A stretch of DNA of 64,000 nucleotides from Salinicola acroporae (GTDB taxonomy: Bacteria > Pseudomonadota > Gammaproteobacteria > Pseudomonadales > Halomonadaceae): assembly GCF_003206615.1 (NCBI RefSeq), contig NZ_PZJW01000010.1, forward strand, positions 1 to 64,000, given 5' to 3'. The notes beneath the pieces are model-generated. The model worked only from the letters and a program-made list of their open reading frames with translations. It was not told where the DNA came from and searched no databases. Shown piece by piece: positions 63,411 to 64,000 of this stretch (within the stretch, counting starts at the first letter, position 1; each line of letters starts with the position of its first letter). A program made the position numbers and the translations under genes.

Positions 63411-64000
63411 ATGTCCGCCTCCTCTTCTCAGCGCCCGCTCTATCTCGCCGGCCAGGTCCGTGAACTGGATCGCCGCACCATCGAGGCCGAGGACGATGGC
63501 TTCGCCTTGATGCGCCGCGCCGGGGAGGCGGCCTACGAGACGCTGTGTGCCCGATGGCCGGGCGTCCGTCGCCTCTGCGTGCTTTGCGGCGGGGGCAACA
63601 ACGGGGGCGATGGCTATGTCGTCGCCGCGCTGGCGGCCGCCGATGGCGTGGCGGTCGAACTGGTGGCGCTGAAGCCGGTGGCCGAGCTCGCGGGCAACGC
63701 GCGCCGAGCCGCCGAGCTGGCGGTGGAAGCGGGGGTGTTGCCGGTGGCGTGGGACGACGAGCTGACGCTGGATGGAGAACTGATGGTCGACGCGATGCTG
63801 GGGACCGGTGCCCACGGCGCACCGCGCGCGCCTTATGCCGCGGCGATCGCTGAGGTCAATGCCAGTGGCTGCCCGGTCATGGCACTGGATGTACCCTCGG
63901 GAGTCGATGTCGATACCGGTCACGTCGAGACGGAAGCGGTCGCGGCGACACTGACGGTCACCTTCATCGGCGACAAGCTGGGGCTGCACACCGGCGCGGC
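63411..64000 (+). CDS. nnr: NAD(P)HX epimerase/dehydratase (YjeF family), 3' end missing
   Basis: Repairs hydrated NAD(P)H. About 196 residues are visible before the window ends; they cover most of the N-terminal epimerase domain, with LTRAGEAAY-like LMRRAGEAAYETL, the substrate loop CGGGNNGGDGYV and VMALDVPSGVDVDTG. The C-terminal ADP-dependent dehydratase domain would lie beyond the edge. AGGAG precedes the ATG at 63411. queG-nnr adjacency is common in gammaproteobacteria. Confidence 0.92.
   Translation, partial: MSASSSQRPLYLAGQVRELDRRTIEAEDDGFALMRRAGEAAYETLCARWPGVRRLCVLCGGGNNGGDGYVVAALAAADGVAVELVALKPVAELAGNARRAAELAVEAGVLPVAWDDELTLDGELMVDAMLGTGAHGAPRAPYAAAIAEVNASGCPVMALDVPSGVDVDTGHVETEAVAATLTVTFIGDKLGLHTGA

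Noticed and set aside
1-64000. tRNA, rRNA, CRISPR, prophage or complete insertion sequence
   Set aside because: No cloverleaf-type T-loop signatures, spaced repeats, integrase or transposase genes were seen on either strand.

Overview
The window comes from a GC-rich gammaproteobacterial chromosome. The gene pairs cmoA-cmoB, parE/parC/serB, epmB-efp-epmA, rsgA divergent from orn, and queG next to nnr, together with the high GC content and intergenic repeats, suggest a Halomonadaceae-type organism (Halomonas, Salinicola or Kushneria relatives). That placement is inference from gene content; no rRNA is present. No phage, plasmid, CRISPR, tRNA or rRNA was seen.

Region 1 (1-12.2 kb) is housekeeping: the 3' part of cysN, cysE (sulfur assimilation), cmoB-cmoA (tRNA wobble modification), pgi, a YqiA-type esterase, parE and parC (topoisomerase IV, separated by a long inverted repeat) and serB.

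Region 2 (12.2-33.0 kb) is a large accessory iron locus. A Fur-like box inside an 11-bp inverted repeat precedes a secreted YncE-like beta-propeller, an EntS-like MFS exporter and overlapping entC, entE, isochorismatase, free-standing aryl carrier protein, single-module NRPS (C-A-PCP-TE, serine-type binding pocket) and entA genes. These should make a 2,3-dihydroxybenzoyl-serine (enterobactin-type) siderophore. Return transport is encoded by a binding protein, a FecCD-type permease, an ATPase, a cytoplasmic esterase, a TonB-dependent receptor (own Fur-like hexamer array) and a second, exported esterase. Between importer and receptor sits a PilZ plus HD-GYP-like protein that has lost two metal-site histidines.

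Region 3 (33.1-39.8 kb) holds a protealysin-like M4 protease coupled to an emfourin-like inhibitor, a DUF3465 protein, a GT2 glycosyltransferase, a QseB/QseC-like two-component pair with a PmrA-type box, and a small membrane protein. Region 4 (38.8-42.9 kb) is the EF-P module: epmB, efp, and epmA coupled to an SDR gene.

Region 5 (42.9-53.4 kb) is a LysR-controlled peptide-type ABC importer followed by an M81/MlrC metallopeptidase and two M20 peptidases. Region 6 (53.4-64.0 kb) is arfB, a Nudix/FAD-oxidoreductase pair with a divergent TetR gene, psd, an RhdA-type rhodanese, an AzgA-like purine permease, rsgA, orn, queG and the start of nnr. Two diverged copies of a palindromic MITE-like element lie at 39.85-40.0 kb and 43.96-44.1 kb.
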